The notes: generated by a model not told the origin, from the letters alone. Numbered from the stretch's first letter, positions 17,217 to 26,598 are shown. The stretch is 64,000 bases of DNA from Edaphobacter sp. (GCF_028283685.1 NZ_JAPWKF010000008.1:434001-498000); one strand, 5' to 3'. Numbers and translations: made by a program.

Positions 17217-17416
17217 TGGATATCTCGGTGTTCAAGAAATTCGCTCTTCGCGAGCACGTGAACTTCGAGATTCGTGGAGAGTTCTTCAACGTGATGAATA
17301 CACCGAATTTCGGCGGTCCTGGTACGAGCCTGGGGAGTGCGACCTTTGGTGTCGTGACGCTGACGCAGGCGAATGATCCAAGGATCGGCCAACTAACTGC
17401 GCGAATCAATTTCTAA
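17204..17416 (+). pseudogene. 3' remnant of a second TonB-dependent receptor (plus strand)
   Basis: The plus-strand frame gives [20 protein letters not shown], then GEFFNVMNTPNFGGPG, SLGSATFGVV and a terminal ARINF stop. This is again the last 65-70 residues of an Oar-like receptor barrel. The 5' nine-tenths of the gene is missing. Its first codons overlap the minus-strand remnant, so the two truncated genes are fused head to head at about 17204-17216. Confidence 0.75.
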
Positions 17417-17452
17417 CTGGTATTCAACACATATAAGTCATGGCATCAGGAG

Positions 17453-17660
17453 GATATCTTCGGCTGCCGCAAGGTCTACGTCGTCGGTGTTGCCGTTTTT
17501 GCTACCGCCTCTGCGCGGTGTGAGCTGGCTCGGGACATCAACACACTGATTCGGTCTCGATCCATTCAAGGTCTGGGAGCGGTTTTGCTGATACCCGGGA
17601 GCCTTGCGCACATAGCAGCCACATTTCAGGAGGGGACGCGAGGAGACGATCGGCACTCTG
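17453..17660 (+). pseudogene. Fragment of an MFS drug exporter (DHA2/EmrB-QacA type)
   Basis: A plus-strand frame from 17453 reads DIFGCRKVYVVGVAVFATAS, then a stretch ending SIQGLGAVLLIPGSLAHIAA and TFQEGTRGD. This matches the motif A to motif C region of 14-helix MFS exporters (L-D-x-x-GRR-x-V, LI-x-R-x-LQG-x-GAA-x-L-x-P-x-SLA). Only about 65 codons are present; no start, no preceding helices and no continuation were found. It is clearly a decayed fragment next to the receptor scar. Confidence 0.7.
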
Positions 17661-18000
17661 TCTGTAGGCAGGAAGTCGTTGGCCAGCCTTCTAGATAATC
17701 CATTTATCAACATCTGGCCCACCTGCAGGGCCTATCGAAAGAGCTGCAAAATTTTCGTGACTGTGTGGGCTTTTTGAGAGAGCCGTAATTTTAGACAATA
17801 AAGCGGCATTATGGGCAAGGCTGCTCAAGGACCGGGAGATATTCTGAGCTCAAGCTTCAGCCAGCACAGGCTCGCGTTTGCGGGTTGCTATTGCCTTGAC
17901 GTGTGCCTTCGGAGGAAAAGAGCTCTTACGGCAGCTGTCGTGCGCCCGAATGGGAAAGGGACGTTCTCGTCTTCAGCAGTTGCTCCTGCATTTCCAAACC
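17661..18000. other. Intergenic region upstream of the T6SS kinase
   Basis: About 340 bases between the MFS fragment and the kinase. No convincing gene; one TTG-initiated frame extends the kinase upstream to 17878 with Cys-rich, non-family residues. An AT-rich stretch around 17790-17810 could hold the promoter of the T6SS cluster, but no clear -35/-10 pair was defined. Confidence 0.4.
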
Positions 18001-21000
18001 ATGGCGAAGAAGACCAAAAGCCGCTACGAGTTGAAGGAAAAGCTGGGCGAAGGAGGCATGGGCGTTGTGTGGCGCGCCTTCGATACGGTTCTCAACACCG
18101 ACGTCGCTCTCAAAGTCCTGCTGAATGCGAACGATACGACCGCTTTGAAGCTGTTCTACGAGGAGTGCCACAAGCAATCCGCTCTGGCACATCCGAATAT
18201 TGTGGAGATCCGGGATGTAGGCAGCTTCGACGAGGATGGCATTCGTCAACCTTATCTCGTGATGCCGTTGTTACGTGGCATCACGCTTGCTTCCATCATC
18301 CGCTCGCCTCAGCCGCTTTCAACGGAGCGATGCATTGACATCTTCTCCCAGGTGGGTCGCGGATTGCAGGCGGCACATGATTTCGGCCTTCTTCATCGGG
18401 ACATCAAGCCCAGCAATCTCTTCATCCTCGAAGACGATTCGGTAAAGATCATCGATTTCGGTGTAGCTCACAGGTTGGATGTAAGCCACACGGTGGGCCG
18501 CAAAGGCACGCTGCTTTATATGTCTCCGGAGCAGCTCTCGATGAAGCCGCTCACTCGCGCCTCGGATGTCTTCTCTTTAGCGGTGGTTTGTTATGAGGTG
18601 CTTACCCGGCGACAGCCCTTTCTCGCTTCAACCGAAGATGCGATGGTCGATGCCATTCAGCATCTCAACCCGCCTCCAGCTTCCTCCCTCAATCCGAACG
18701 TCAGCGTGTCCATTGGACAGGTGATCTGCAAGGGGATGGCAAAAGATCCCAGACATCGTTTCGCGAGCGTCAAGGAGTTCAGCGAATATCTGCGTCGGGC
18801 GCACCATGACGACTCTTTTCTTGTCTTTGACCCGCATAAGTTTGCGCCCCGGCTCGACAAGGCCTCTGAGGCATACCAGCAAGGAAATCTTGAATTTGCG
18901 CAGGAGCTGGTTAACGAACTTGAATCAGAAGGCTATCAAACACCAGAACTGGAGTCGCTGACCGCAGACATTAAGTCTGCCACGAGGAAGAGGAGCGTCG
19001 ATCATCTGCTCGAGAGTGCACATGCACGTGTGCAGGACGGCGAGTATCGGCTGGCGCTGCAGAGGGTGAGTGAGGTGTTACAACTGGACCCTCGCCGCGA
19101 AGAGGCTCTCGTGCTGCAGCATGATATTGAAGCACTGCGCGCGGAGGCGGATATTGCAGACTGGCTTCGAGTCGGGCAGCAACACCTCGACAAGTTCTCG
19201 TTCTCCCATGCCCGTCAGGCGGCGCAACGCATTCTCGAAACAAAGCCAGGCGAAGAGCGGGCGCTTCAATTCCTGTCGCAGGTGGAGCGTCGGGAAGCGG
19301 AGGTGCAGCGGATCCGCGAGCACAAACGCGAGGCCTATGCTGTGGCGCTCGATGCCGAGCGTAGGAACGAGATTACGTCGGCGCTCAGCAAGATGAAGCT
19401 GGTGCTGGAGCTTGAGGCGCAGGCTCCCGAGCTGAAAGAGCCTGGGCAGATTGCGGCGTATCAAAGTCTCTACAACCGGCTGCATTCCGAACACGAGGCG
19501 ATTGCTGCCAGCTATGGCGAGGCCAAACAGGCGCTCGAGCGCGGCGATTATGCCGCAGCCTCACAGCTCTGTGATAGATTCCTCGAGAAATTTCCTCAAC
19601 ACACGCTCTTCAAAGCGCTCAGGTTCGACATCGAACAGCGATGGCGCCGGGCGATCTCTATCCGCCTTATCGAGGTGGAGGAGGCAGTGGAGAATGAGCC
19701 GGATCTCGATCATCGCGTACAGATGCTCGAGGAAGTGGTGCGCGAGAACGGAGAGGTTCCTGAATTCGATCGTCTTCTTCAAGGGACCAGAGAGAAGCGC
19801 GATCTGGTGAACGGAATTGTGAGCCGGGCGCGTGAGCTTGAGGCGCGCGAGCTTCATGGAGAGGCGCTGGTGCAGTGGGAGACACTGCAGACCATTTATC
19901 CGATGTTTCCAGGACTGGGTTTTGAGATAGAGAACGTGCGCTTGCGTAGGGAGCTTGGCGAGCGCATGGCACGCAAGAATCACTGGACCACTCAGATCAG
20001 CCAGGCGGTAGAAGCGGGAGATTTTGAGGAGGGGGCGAGCCTTCTCTCGCCCGCGGTTGAGGAATTCCCGAACGATGCGGAATTCGCGGAGATCCACACA
20101 TATATTCAGCAACATCGGGAACTGGCGGAGGAGGCGGAGAGGAAGATTCGCGATGGCCGCCAATTCCTGGATGAAGGCGAGATCGGTCAAGGTTTGGAGA
20201 AGCTGCGGGGCGCCTATGAGATCGGCTCAAAGGTGAAGCGGGCCAAGGCAGAGCTGGTTGAAGGCTTGCTCCGTGCCGCCCGCGCCAGTCAGGGCGATCC
20301 CCCGCAAGCCCGAATCTATCTGAAAGAGATTCTCAATCTGGACCAGGGGAACCACGCCGCGACTGGGTTGCTGCGCTTTCTCGACGAACAGGCCGAGCAT
20401 CAGCAGGCAGATGAACTTCTTTCTCAGGCCCGGCAATTGCGGACCAACAACGACCTGGGCGGAGCGATCCGTCTGCTCAAAGGCGCATGTGCCGAATACC
20501 CGCGCAACGCCCGTCTGCGCCAGGCGTTGCGCGAGATGGATACGAGTCGCGACGAGATGCGCAGCCGCGATCTTGAAGTGGTACGTCGCAAGCGACTGGA
20601 AGCAGACACGCTCGTAAGTATTCCTTCTCTCCACGAACACATCGCCTCTGTTGAAGGCATTGCGGAACGCTACCGGGACGACGAAGAGTTCCAGAATGAG
20701 TCGCGTATGTTGCGTGATCGCCTGCATACGATCGCCGTAACGACCGTACCGCCGCCGGTATCATCCGTTCCCACCGCTGTCCAGGAGAACGTGACATCGA
20801 TCAAGCAGATCAAAAAGCTGCTGCCGGTATTTTCCATCGGTGCTGCGGCACTTCTGCTTGTGATTCTGTGCGTGTTTTTGTGGCACCGGCCGGCTTCGCA
20901 CAAGCAGGATGCGCCGGTCGCACCGATTGTGCCTCCGGACGTTACCGTTCGTTCGACTCCCTCCGGCGCGCACATCCTGCGCGATGGACAGGAGATTGGT

Positions 21001-22764
21001 GTTGCCGCGCCAACGCTGACCTTCAAGGCGTCCACGGAAAAGACTAGCCTCGAAGCGCGATTGGATGGTTACGAGAGCCAATCGGAGACGATTGACAGCT
21101 CCACTGGACACGGTAGAGAGATTAATTTTGCGCTGCGACCTTTAAGCCAGCAGCTTCGTATTGCCGGCAGAGGTACTTTGAGCCTGGATGGCGGTTCAGC
21201 TGCCGCTCTTCCCATGGGAGTTTTTTCCGGAGAACTTGCTGCCGGGAGACATACGCTCCACTGGCGCGGACGAGGTGGGTATGATGCGACCTTCGAGGTG
21301 AATGTCAGTGATGGGGCACCGGCTACACTTACCGCTCCAATACATGCCAGCCAATCCGGAGCTGCACTGGTGGTAAGCGTTGCTGCGCAGCAGGCCCATG
21401 TCTATACGAATCCTGCGATGTCCGTCATCGTCGACGGAGATGCGAAGGGAATCGCAAATGGTAGTGGTCTGGATACCCCGCTTTCGGCAGGATTGCATAC
21501 GATCATAGCCAGGAAGAACTCTGTCGCTCTGGTCAGCAAAATAGTGAGCGGCTCGGAACGTCTGTTGTCCGTGACCTTTGAGAATGCACCAACCCCGGGG
21601 TCGTTGACGGTCCTGACGGATGTTGATGGCGTGGGTCTCAAGTTGTTACATGGCACAACGACGATACACGAAGGAACCAGCGTCGCCGGTAAGTTAGACA
21701 TACCGGACCTGCCTGTCGGCAGTTATATCTTGCAGGCAACGACCGCGGCTTCGGCTCCTGTCAACGAGCAGAAGCTTGTGATCACGCAAGGTCAAAACAC
21801 AACTGTGTCGTTTCATTTCAAACAGAAGCCTGCTTTGATTCCGCTTCGCGTGCGAACGTCGCCCGGTGCATCCATTCTGGTGGACGGCAAAGAGGCTGGA
21901 ACCACCGGCACAAACGGTGTCCTGCTGATTTCGTCGCTTCCTGCGGGCGCTCACCACATTGAAGCTCGCCGTCATGGGAAGACGGCTGTGCTTGATGTGA
22001 ATCTTGTCGAGGGGGATGACAAGGCCCATGCCGCCGAGCTGAAGCTCGATGCAGGCGAGGGGACGGTTTCACTGCAGCTGAATCCCGCTGATAGTGATGT
22101 GACCGTCTATGCCGCGAACGGGAAACAAGTACCGATTACAGGCACACACTTCGACCTTCCAGAGGGCAAATATCACTTTATCGCGCGTGCCAACGGTTAT
22201 ATCGATCGTGCCGAGGCCGTAGAGGTCACGGCCGAGAATTCGATACCGGTTAACCTCGCGCTCTCACTCATTGCGATCGACAAGGCGGCTCCCTCTATCA
22301 CGGGTTGGCAGTCTGCTTCCTGGGCAATTGACGCACAGAGTCACGCACTGACACACACCGGTCCAGATATAAGTCTTTACAGCGCCCAGCCAGGCCATGG
22401 CCGATATATCTTTTCCGGCTCCGTCGGTCATGCCTTTTTATTTAGCAAGCCGAAGGTGGAGTGGGTCGCAGGTTATCGCGATTCGAACAACTATCTCCTC
22501 TTCTCGCTCGACCGGACGGGGTTGGAGCTCTTCACGATCAAGGATGGAAAGAGGTTGCCGAATGGAAGCAGGATTATCTTCGCGCCGGTATCCAAATATC
22601 AGATTCTGCTGCAGGTGCTTCCAGGTCACATCGTGACATCGCTGGGCGATGGTCATCAATGGAAGCTGCTCAGCGACTGGACCGGGCTTCCGGATGATGT
22701 GGATGCGGGCCGGTTCGGTTTCAAAGGGCCGGTAACGCTCAACAGTTTCAGCCATACGCCATAA
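18001..22764 (+). CDS. Giant transmembrane Ser/Thr protein kinase (PpkA-like) with TPR and PEGA regions
   Basis: About 1587 residues. N-terminal Hanks kinase: Gly-loop GEGGMGVVW (16-24), Lys38 in VALKVL, catalytic HRDIKPSN (133-140), DFG 153-155. A long TPR/coiled-coil-like region follows (about 280-930), then a membrane segment near residues 940-960 (FSIGAAALLLVILCVFLW). The extracytoplasmic part has several PEGA-like beta repeats (VRSTPSGAHILRDGQEIG near 981, VRTSPGASILVDGKEAG near 1281) and a LamG/DUF1080-like C-terminus. ATG 18001 is chosen because the kinase fold begins at once, although no strong ribosome site precedes it. It opens the T6SS cluster and presumably phosphorylates FHA-ligand proteins, as PpkA does in known T6SS. 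Confidence 0.92.
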   Translation: MAKKTKSRYELKEKLGEGGMGVVWRAFDTVLNTDVALKVLLNANDTTALKLFYEECHKQSALAHPNIVEIRDVGSFDEDGIRQPYLVMPLLRGITLASIIRSPQPLSTERCIDIFSQVGRGLQAAHDFGLLHRDIKPSNLFILEDDSVKIIDFGVAHRLDVSHTVGRKGTLLYMSPEQLSMKPLTRASDVFSLAVVCYEVLTRRQPFLASTEDAMVDAIQHLNPPPASSLNPNVSVSIGQVICKGMAKDPRHRFASVKEFSEYLRRAHHDDSFLVFDPHKFAPRLDKASEAYQQGNLEFAQELVNELESEGYQTPELESLTADIKSATRKRSVDHLLESAHARVQDGEYRLALQRVSEVLQLDPRREEALVLQHDIEALRAEADIADWLRVGQQHLDKFSFSHARQAAQRILETKPGEERALQFLSQVERREAEVQRIREHKREAYAVALDAERRNEITSALSKMKLVLELEAQAPELKEPGQIAAYQSLYNRLHSEHEAIAASYGEAKQALERGDYAAASQLCDRFLEKFPQHTLFKALRFDIEQRWRRAISIRLIEVEEAVENEPDLDHRVQMLEEVVRENGEVPEFDRLLQGTREKRDLVNGIVSRARELEARELHGEALVQWETLQTIYPMFPGLGFEIENVRLRRELGERMARKNHWTTQISQAVEAGDFEEGASLLSPAVEEFPNDAEFAEIHTYIQQHRELAEEAERKIRDGRQFLDEGEIGQGLEKLRGAYEIGSKVKRAKAELVEGLLRAARASQGDPPQARIYLKEILNLDQGNHAATGLLRFLDEQAEHQQADELLSQARQLRTNNDLGGAIRLLKGACAEYPRNARLRQALREMDTSRDEMRSRDLEVVRRKRLEADTLVSIPSLHEHIASVEGIAERYRDDEEFQNESRMLRDRLHTIAVTTVPPPVSSVPTAVQENVTSIKQIKKLLPVFSIGAAALLLVILCVFLWHRPASHKQDAPVAPIVPPDVTVRSTPSGAHILRDGQEIGVAAPTLTFKASTEKTSLEARLDGYESQSETIDSSTGHGREINFALRPLSQQLRIAGRGTLSLDGGSAAALPMGVFSGELAAGRHTLHWRGRGGYDATFEVNVSDGAPATLTAPIHASQSGAALVVSVAAQQAHVYTNPAMSVIVDGDAKGIANGSGLDTPLSAGLHTIIARKNSVALVSKIVSGSERLLSVTFENAPTPGSLTVLTDVDGVGLKLLHGTTTIHEGTSVAGKLDIPDLPVGSYILQATTAASAPVNEQKLVITQGQNTTVSFHFKQKPALIPLRVRTSPGASILVDGKEAGTTGTNGVLLISSLPAGAHHIEARRHGKTAVLDVNLVEGDDKAHAAELKLDAGEGTVSLQLNPADSDVTVYAANGKQVPITGTHFDLPEGKYHFIARANGYIDRAEAVEVTAENSIPVNLALSLIAIDKAAPSITGWQSASWAIDAQSHALTHTGPDISLYSAQPGHGRYIFSGSVGHAFLFSKPKVEWVAGYRDSNNYLLFSLDRTGLELFTIKDGKRLPNGSRIIFAPVSKYQILLQVLPGHIVTSLGDGHQWKLLSDWTGLPDDVDAGRFGFKGPVTLNSFSHTP

Positions 22765-22788
22765 AATGCGCGCGAAAGGGAGGGTCTT

Positions 22789-24384
22789 GTGTCAGCGATC
22801 GCACTGAATATTCTGATCGACGGAGCAGAACTGGAATCGAGCTGGAGCGGACGCCAGGGTACCGTTAGCCGAGTAGAGGTAGTTAAAGAACTCAATCGGC
22901 ACTCCTGGTGTGAGATCGAATTTCACCAGACTGCGGATAGCCGTCCGCCGATCGATCGATGGATCGGACGTTCCATTTCGCTGCAGCCGACAGCCTCTGG
23001 AACCAAGATCTTCGTGGGCTTCGTTTTGGATGTGAAGCTGACGTACCAGGCTTCCGGAAGCTTTGTCGTCATCCTCAAGGCTGTCAGCGGAAGTTATAAG
23101 CTCGATCTCGCGCCTCGTCACAAATATTACGGACCGCTCACATTGGCCGATGTTGCGCAACAAATGGGCGGAGGCGGCGGGGTCAGTGTAACCGCAAAGA
23201 CCGGGGGCGGCACCAAGGCAGCGTTGGATCTGGTGCAGTGGGACGAGACGGATTGGCACTTTCTATGGCGTCTCTGCGACGATTTTGGACTCTACCTGGT
23301 AGCGACCGACGACGGTGTTCGTATTGACTCAGGATTTTCCGAAGCGGGTCCTGACCTGCAGTGGCGCAGCGATCAGAAGGACGGGCTCGTTGAGTTCACC
23401 GTAGGTGGTTCGTTGGGCGTGGCCTCTATGGATGGCTGCCACTACGATTTCTCCACTTCAAAGAGCGAGAGTTTCCTGCAGGTGTCGCAGGACCCAGCGT
23501 TGAGTGGAGCGGTGGATACCTTTACAAGCGCAGTAAAGCAGCAGGCAAAATCGGTTTTGAAGTCCGGATACAAACCGTGGCGTAACCGGGTGAAGTCGAT
23601 CAGCGATTATCAGACTTCGTTGCAACAGGAGTCGGAGTGGTCCATCGGCAGCCGTTTGTTGTGTGAAGGAATCAGCCGGTGCGAGGCGCTGTCTCCGGGG
23701 CAGAATGTGCAGGCGAACGGTATTGTCGATGGTGCGGGTAAGTACAACATTGTGCGTGTCGTGCATCGCTGGGACCCGGAGGGGTATACCAATCATTTTC
23801 ACTGCACACCGTGGACAAAATACCGGTCGAACCCGCATCCCGTTCGACCCTCGATTGCGGGTGTCTATTCCGCACGGGTGGTGAATATTGATGATCCTCA
23901 GGGACAGGGTCAGGTGCAGGTGCAGTACTACTGGCAAGAGCAGGGGCAGACCACATGGATACGCCACCTGACCCCTTATGCTGGCGCAGACCGAGGATTG
24001 TTCTTCCGTCCTGAACTCGGCGATGAGGTGCTCGTCGCTTTCGAAGAGGGAGATCCGGAGAGACCCGTCATCCTGGGCTCGGCCTGGAATATGTCGGACG
24101 TTATTCCGAACGAGGATTTCTGGGGCGGAGAAACCCACCAGAACGACGTTAAGCGAATCGTTACGAAGAGCGGCCATCGCATCTCGCTCATCGATAAGCA
24201 AGGCGCGGAGTCGATCGGGATTGCAACGCCTATCCATGCGAAGTTGGTGCTGCACGAGAAGTGTGAGGAGACAGGCCGTCCGGCGATTGTGATGAATGTC
24301 GAGGAGGGCGATCTCATCTTCAATGCTCCCAATGGGCGCATTCATTTTCATTCAAAGTATTGGTCGCGAGAAGTGGGCAGCTAA
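22789..24384 (+). CDS. vgrG: VgrG spike protein (TssI)
   Basis: 531 residues; GTG start at 22789 with AGGGAGGG before it. It contains the gp27-like hub, then the gp5-like OB domain with the family phrases DPQGQGQVQVQYYW, PYAGADRGLFFRPE, and GDEVLVAFEEGDPERPVILG. VgrG trimerises at the tip of the Hcp tube and carries effectors. The C-terminal part after the OB domain is short, and the repetitive beta-helix that usually follows seems to be encoded by the next gene, 12 bases downstream. No fused effector domain is visible. Confidence 0.95.
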   Translation: MSAIALNILIDGAELESSWSGRQGTVSRVEVVKELNRHSWCEIEFHQTADSRPPIDRWIGRSISLQPTASGTKIFVGFVLDVKLTYQASGSFVVILKAVSGSYKLDLAPRHKYYGPLTLADVAQQMGGGGGVSVTAKTGGGTKAALDLVQWDETDWHFLWRLCDDFGLYLVATDDGVRIDSGFSEAGPDLQWRSDQKDGLVEFTVGGSLGVASMDGCHYDFSTSKSESFLQVSQDPALSGAVDTFTSAVKQQAKSVLKSGYKPWRNRVKSISDYQTSLQQESEWSIGSRLLCEGISRCEALSPGQNVQANGIVDGAGKYNIVRVVHRWDPEGYTNHFHCTPWTKYRSNPHPVRPSIAGVYSARVVNIDDPQGQGQVQVQYYWQEQGQTTWIRHLTPYAGADRGLFFRPELGDEVLVAFEEGDPERPVILGSAWNMSDVIPNEDFWGGETHQNDVKRIVTKSGHRISLIDKQGAESIGIATPIHAKLVLHEKCEETGRPAIVMNVEEGDLIFNAPNGRIHFHSKYWSREVGS

Positions 24385-24396
24385 GAGGAGAGAGAC

Positions 24397-25587
24397 ATGG
24401 CAGTCTTCGATGGAAGCATAAAGACAGCGCGGCGCGTGAAAGACCCCGTCACCGATAAAAGAGTTGTCTCGGTGGCGAGCATCACCATGACGGCAATCAA
24501 TACTCCAGCTGCATTGCTGTATCCCGGAACGGATGTCTCGGTGGTTCACGGCGATCAGCAGCTGCACGTCGATCAGAATCGCATCATGAAGATTGGCATG
24601 AACCAAGACGTGACCATCGGCATGAATGAGATCTATCTGGTGGACATGAACCAGAACATCACGGTCATGCAGAATTACACCAGAGACGTCATGATGAATT
24701 CGCTGATCAATACGACGGGGAACTATACGAAAAACGTATTGAGCAATTATGAGAAAAATGTGACGGGAAGTTCGAGCAACACGATCTTCGGGTTTTACTC
24801 AAAGAGTGTGTCACTGGACTACATCAAAAATATTACCGGATCGTCGACGAATGCCATCACCGGCATCTATAGCAAAACGGTTCAATCAAACTATCTTAAG
24901 CACATACAGGGTACGTCTACTGCAACCATCATCGGCGACTATAGCAAGAGTGTTATCGCCAATTATGTGAAGGTCGTTACCGGGAACTCCAACGTGCAGG
25001 TCACGAGTTTGTCGACGGTGAGTTACGTAGGAGATCACAGCCGGACCTTTGGCAATGATCACAAGATGTATATCGCTGGTACGAACACGCATACGACTAT
25101 CGGTCCAACAATCCGCACGGAAATTGCCGTCACGGTATCGCAGCAGGTCGATAATCACGTGGATGCACATCCGTCGAATCTGAACGAGGACAAGAACCAG
25201 TGGTTTACCAAAGCGGACAAGAAAGGGACTTGGCAAAGGTATCTCAAGCTGGATTACACCTCCGGCTTTTACAGTTCGGGATCAATCTTTAAATTAGATG
25301 TGAATGGCGCTAATTATGGATTGAACGGAACGACCAACGCGGTCTTCGTTGAGAAGATGGATTGCGGTTTTAATAAAAATGAGATCGGCATCGTAAAAGA
25401 CAAATGGCATGGCGTCAGTATGGTAGGCGCTGGCGTTATAGCCAAGGTAGCCGTGAATACAAGTAAAGCTGTGGTTGCGACCGCGCATGCAGGCGGCGCC
25501 AGCGTAAAGTTTCTCGGCGGCATTCTCCAGGCTGTCCCGGCAAAGATCCAGGCTGGAGTTACCTGGGCCATTAACCAGTTTATGTAG
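24397..25587 (+). CDS. VgrG-tail-like beta-helix repeat protein, spike or effector candidate
   Basis: 396 residues with an AGGAGAG ribosome site. Residues 60-100 contain short Asn/Gly phrases (MKIGMNQDVTIGMNEIYLVD) like the needle portion of VgrG/gp5. Residues 115-210 are tandem 24-residue units with the pattern N/D-Y-x-K-x-(I/V)-x-G-x-S...G-x-YSK-x-V. The last 80 residues become Ala/Gly/Val-rich and amphipathic (GAGVIAKVAVNTSKAVVATA), perhaps membrane-active. It directly follows vgrG, so it is probably the detached spike needle, an effector with a spike-like carrier, or both. No enzymatic motif is seen. Confidence 0.75.
   Translation: MAVFDGSIKTARRVKDPVTDKRVVSVASITMTAINTPAALLYPGTDVSVVHGDQQLHVDQNRIMKIGMNQDVTIGMNEIYLVDMNQNITVMQNYTRDVMMNSLINTTGNYTKNVLSNYEKNVTGSSSNTIFGFYSKSVSLDYIKNITGSSTNAITGIYSKTVQSNYLKHIQGTSTATIIGDYSKSVIANYVKVVTGNSNVQVTSLSTVSYVGDHSRTFGNDHKMYIAGTNTHTTIGPTIRTEIAVTVSQQVDNHVDAHPSNLNEDKNQWFTKADKKGTWQRYLKLDYTSGFYSSGSIFKLDVNGANYGLNGTTNAVFVEKMDCGFNKNEIGIVKDKWHGVSMVGAGVIAKVAVNTSKAVVATAHAGGASVKFLGGILQAVPAKIQAGVTWAINQFM
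24739..25026 (+). repeat. Tandem 72-base / 24-residue coding repeats
   Basis: Four consecutive units begin near residues 115, 139, 163 and 187 of the VgrG-tail-like protein. Conserved positions are Y-x-K at 4-6, G-x-S at about 10-12, and YSK near the end. The fourth unit diverges after its first half. The regular period suggests a trimeric beta-helix or prism. Confidence 0.7.
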
Positions 25588-25601
25588 AGATTAGGGCCAG
25601 C

Positions 25602-26594
25602 ATGCTAAAAAGCGAGGAAATCCCTGGAGTCGATTCCAAAACACTGCTGCCCTGGCGCTGGGCAGAGTCGATGCGCAGCTGTTCACTTTTTTGGATTCCA
25701 GTAAACCTTGGATCGATTCCGCGCGGCCAACGTGAGTGGCTGTTGGAGTTTTTTAACCGCCTGTCCACTCGTTTATCCGAAGCAAGCGATCTGCAGGCAG
25801 AGCATTTCATGCAGATGCAGGTCATCGACGAAGATGAAAAACTGCGCAAGGAATTTCTGAATGCGATGATGAAGGAGCATCCTATGCTGGGGCGGTGCTG
25901 GCTGCCCCGAGGAAAACAGCCTATCCCTGCATCGGATCAGGAAGTGGAATTGCTTGCCAGCAAAAAGAAAGAATTTCGTCCGTATGAATATGCGCCGCAG
26001 CAGGCGTGGTGGTTTTTGGGCAGGGACGCTGACGTGTTGCGGGGGCGTTATCTGGGATATGGCGGTCTAACGTTTTTTTTTCGGAAGCCGGACGCGGAGG
26101 GAACGATCGTCGCCGCTCCTCCCCCGGCAGAAACGCAGATGATCATTCCGAAATTTCTCCGCAATCATTCGGGATTAAAAGTTCTGCTTGAAGATTTCGA
26201 TCCGCAGAAACCGAATCAGATACCTGGCTTCATACGAAATCATCCTGCCATGAAGCAAGTATTTTCAGTTTTCGATGTCGAGAAGAGGCAAGAGAAAACC
26301 AAGGCTTTGCTGTCACCTTTTCGCGATCAGACAAAGGAGATATTCGGAGCCGGGATTCCGCGAGATCTGGAGTATGAAGGCATACTTTTTGTGCTTCCAA
26401 AACTTGCTTCACAAGATTTTTTTGCGCAGACTGACCAGCAGATTCGCCGCTGGTTCGAAGTCTTTGACGTTTACATCAACGAAAGCCCTGAAGATCAGGG
26501 AATTATCCTGGCCTGCAAAGATAATTTGACGTCTTTGATTGCATCGATTGTTCGAGAGATGCGCAGTAAGGGATATCGATATTGGGAGGGCTGA
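25602..26594 (+). CDS. Unknown T6SS-cluster protein A with internal 25-residue repeat
   Basis: 330 residues, not recognised. No signal peptide or membrane segment. The N-terminus has a Trp/Pro-rich SLFWIPVNLGSIPRGQ. Residues 182-203 and 207-228 are a tandem duplication (IPKFLRNHSGLKVLLEDFD and IPGFIRNHPAMKQVFSVFD). The C-terminus carries VYINESPEDQGIILACKDNL, which is shared with the next gene's product, so the two proteins are related at least at their ends. The position directly after the spike genes is where effector chaperones, adaptors and effectors are usually found; that role is inference. The region is visibly more AT-rich than the tss genes. Confidence 0.75.
   Translation: MLKSEEIPGVDSKTLLPWRWAESMRSCSLFWIPVNLGSIPRGQREWLLEFFNRLSTRLSEASDLQAEHFMQMQVIDEDEKLRKEFLNAMMKEHPMLGRCWLPRGKQPIPASDQEVELLASKKKEFRPYEYAPQQAWWFLGRDADVLRGRYLGYGGLTFFFRKPDAEGTIVAAPPPAETQMIIPKFLRNHSGLKVLLEDFDPQKPNQIPGFIRNHPAMKQVFSVFDVEKRQEKTKALLSPFRDQTKEIFGAGIPRDLEYEGILFVLPKLASQDFFAQTDQQIRRWFEVFDVYINESPEDQGIILACKDNLTSLIASIVREMRSKGYRYWEG
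26145..26285 (+). repeat. Internal tandem repeat (25 residues x 2)
   Basis: Within unknown protein A, residues 182-203 and 207-228 share I-P-x-F-(L/I)-RNH and D-x-(Q/E)K at matching positions with a 25-residue period. Confidence 0.55.
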
Positions 26595-26598
26595 GTCG

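Noticed and set aside
17059..17409. N-terminal extension of the aminotransferase frame to 490 codons
   Set aside because: The extra 117 residues are read out of frame through the receptor remnants; the Tat signal and ribosome site place the start at 17058.
17811..18338. 175-codon plus-strand frame overlapping the kinase start
   Set aside because: It runs in another frame through the conserved Gly-loop and Lys region of the kinase; composition is not protein-like.
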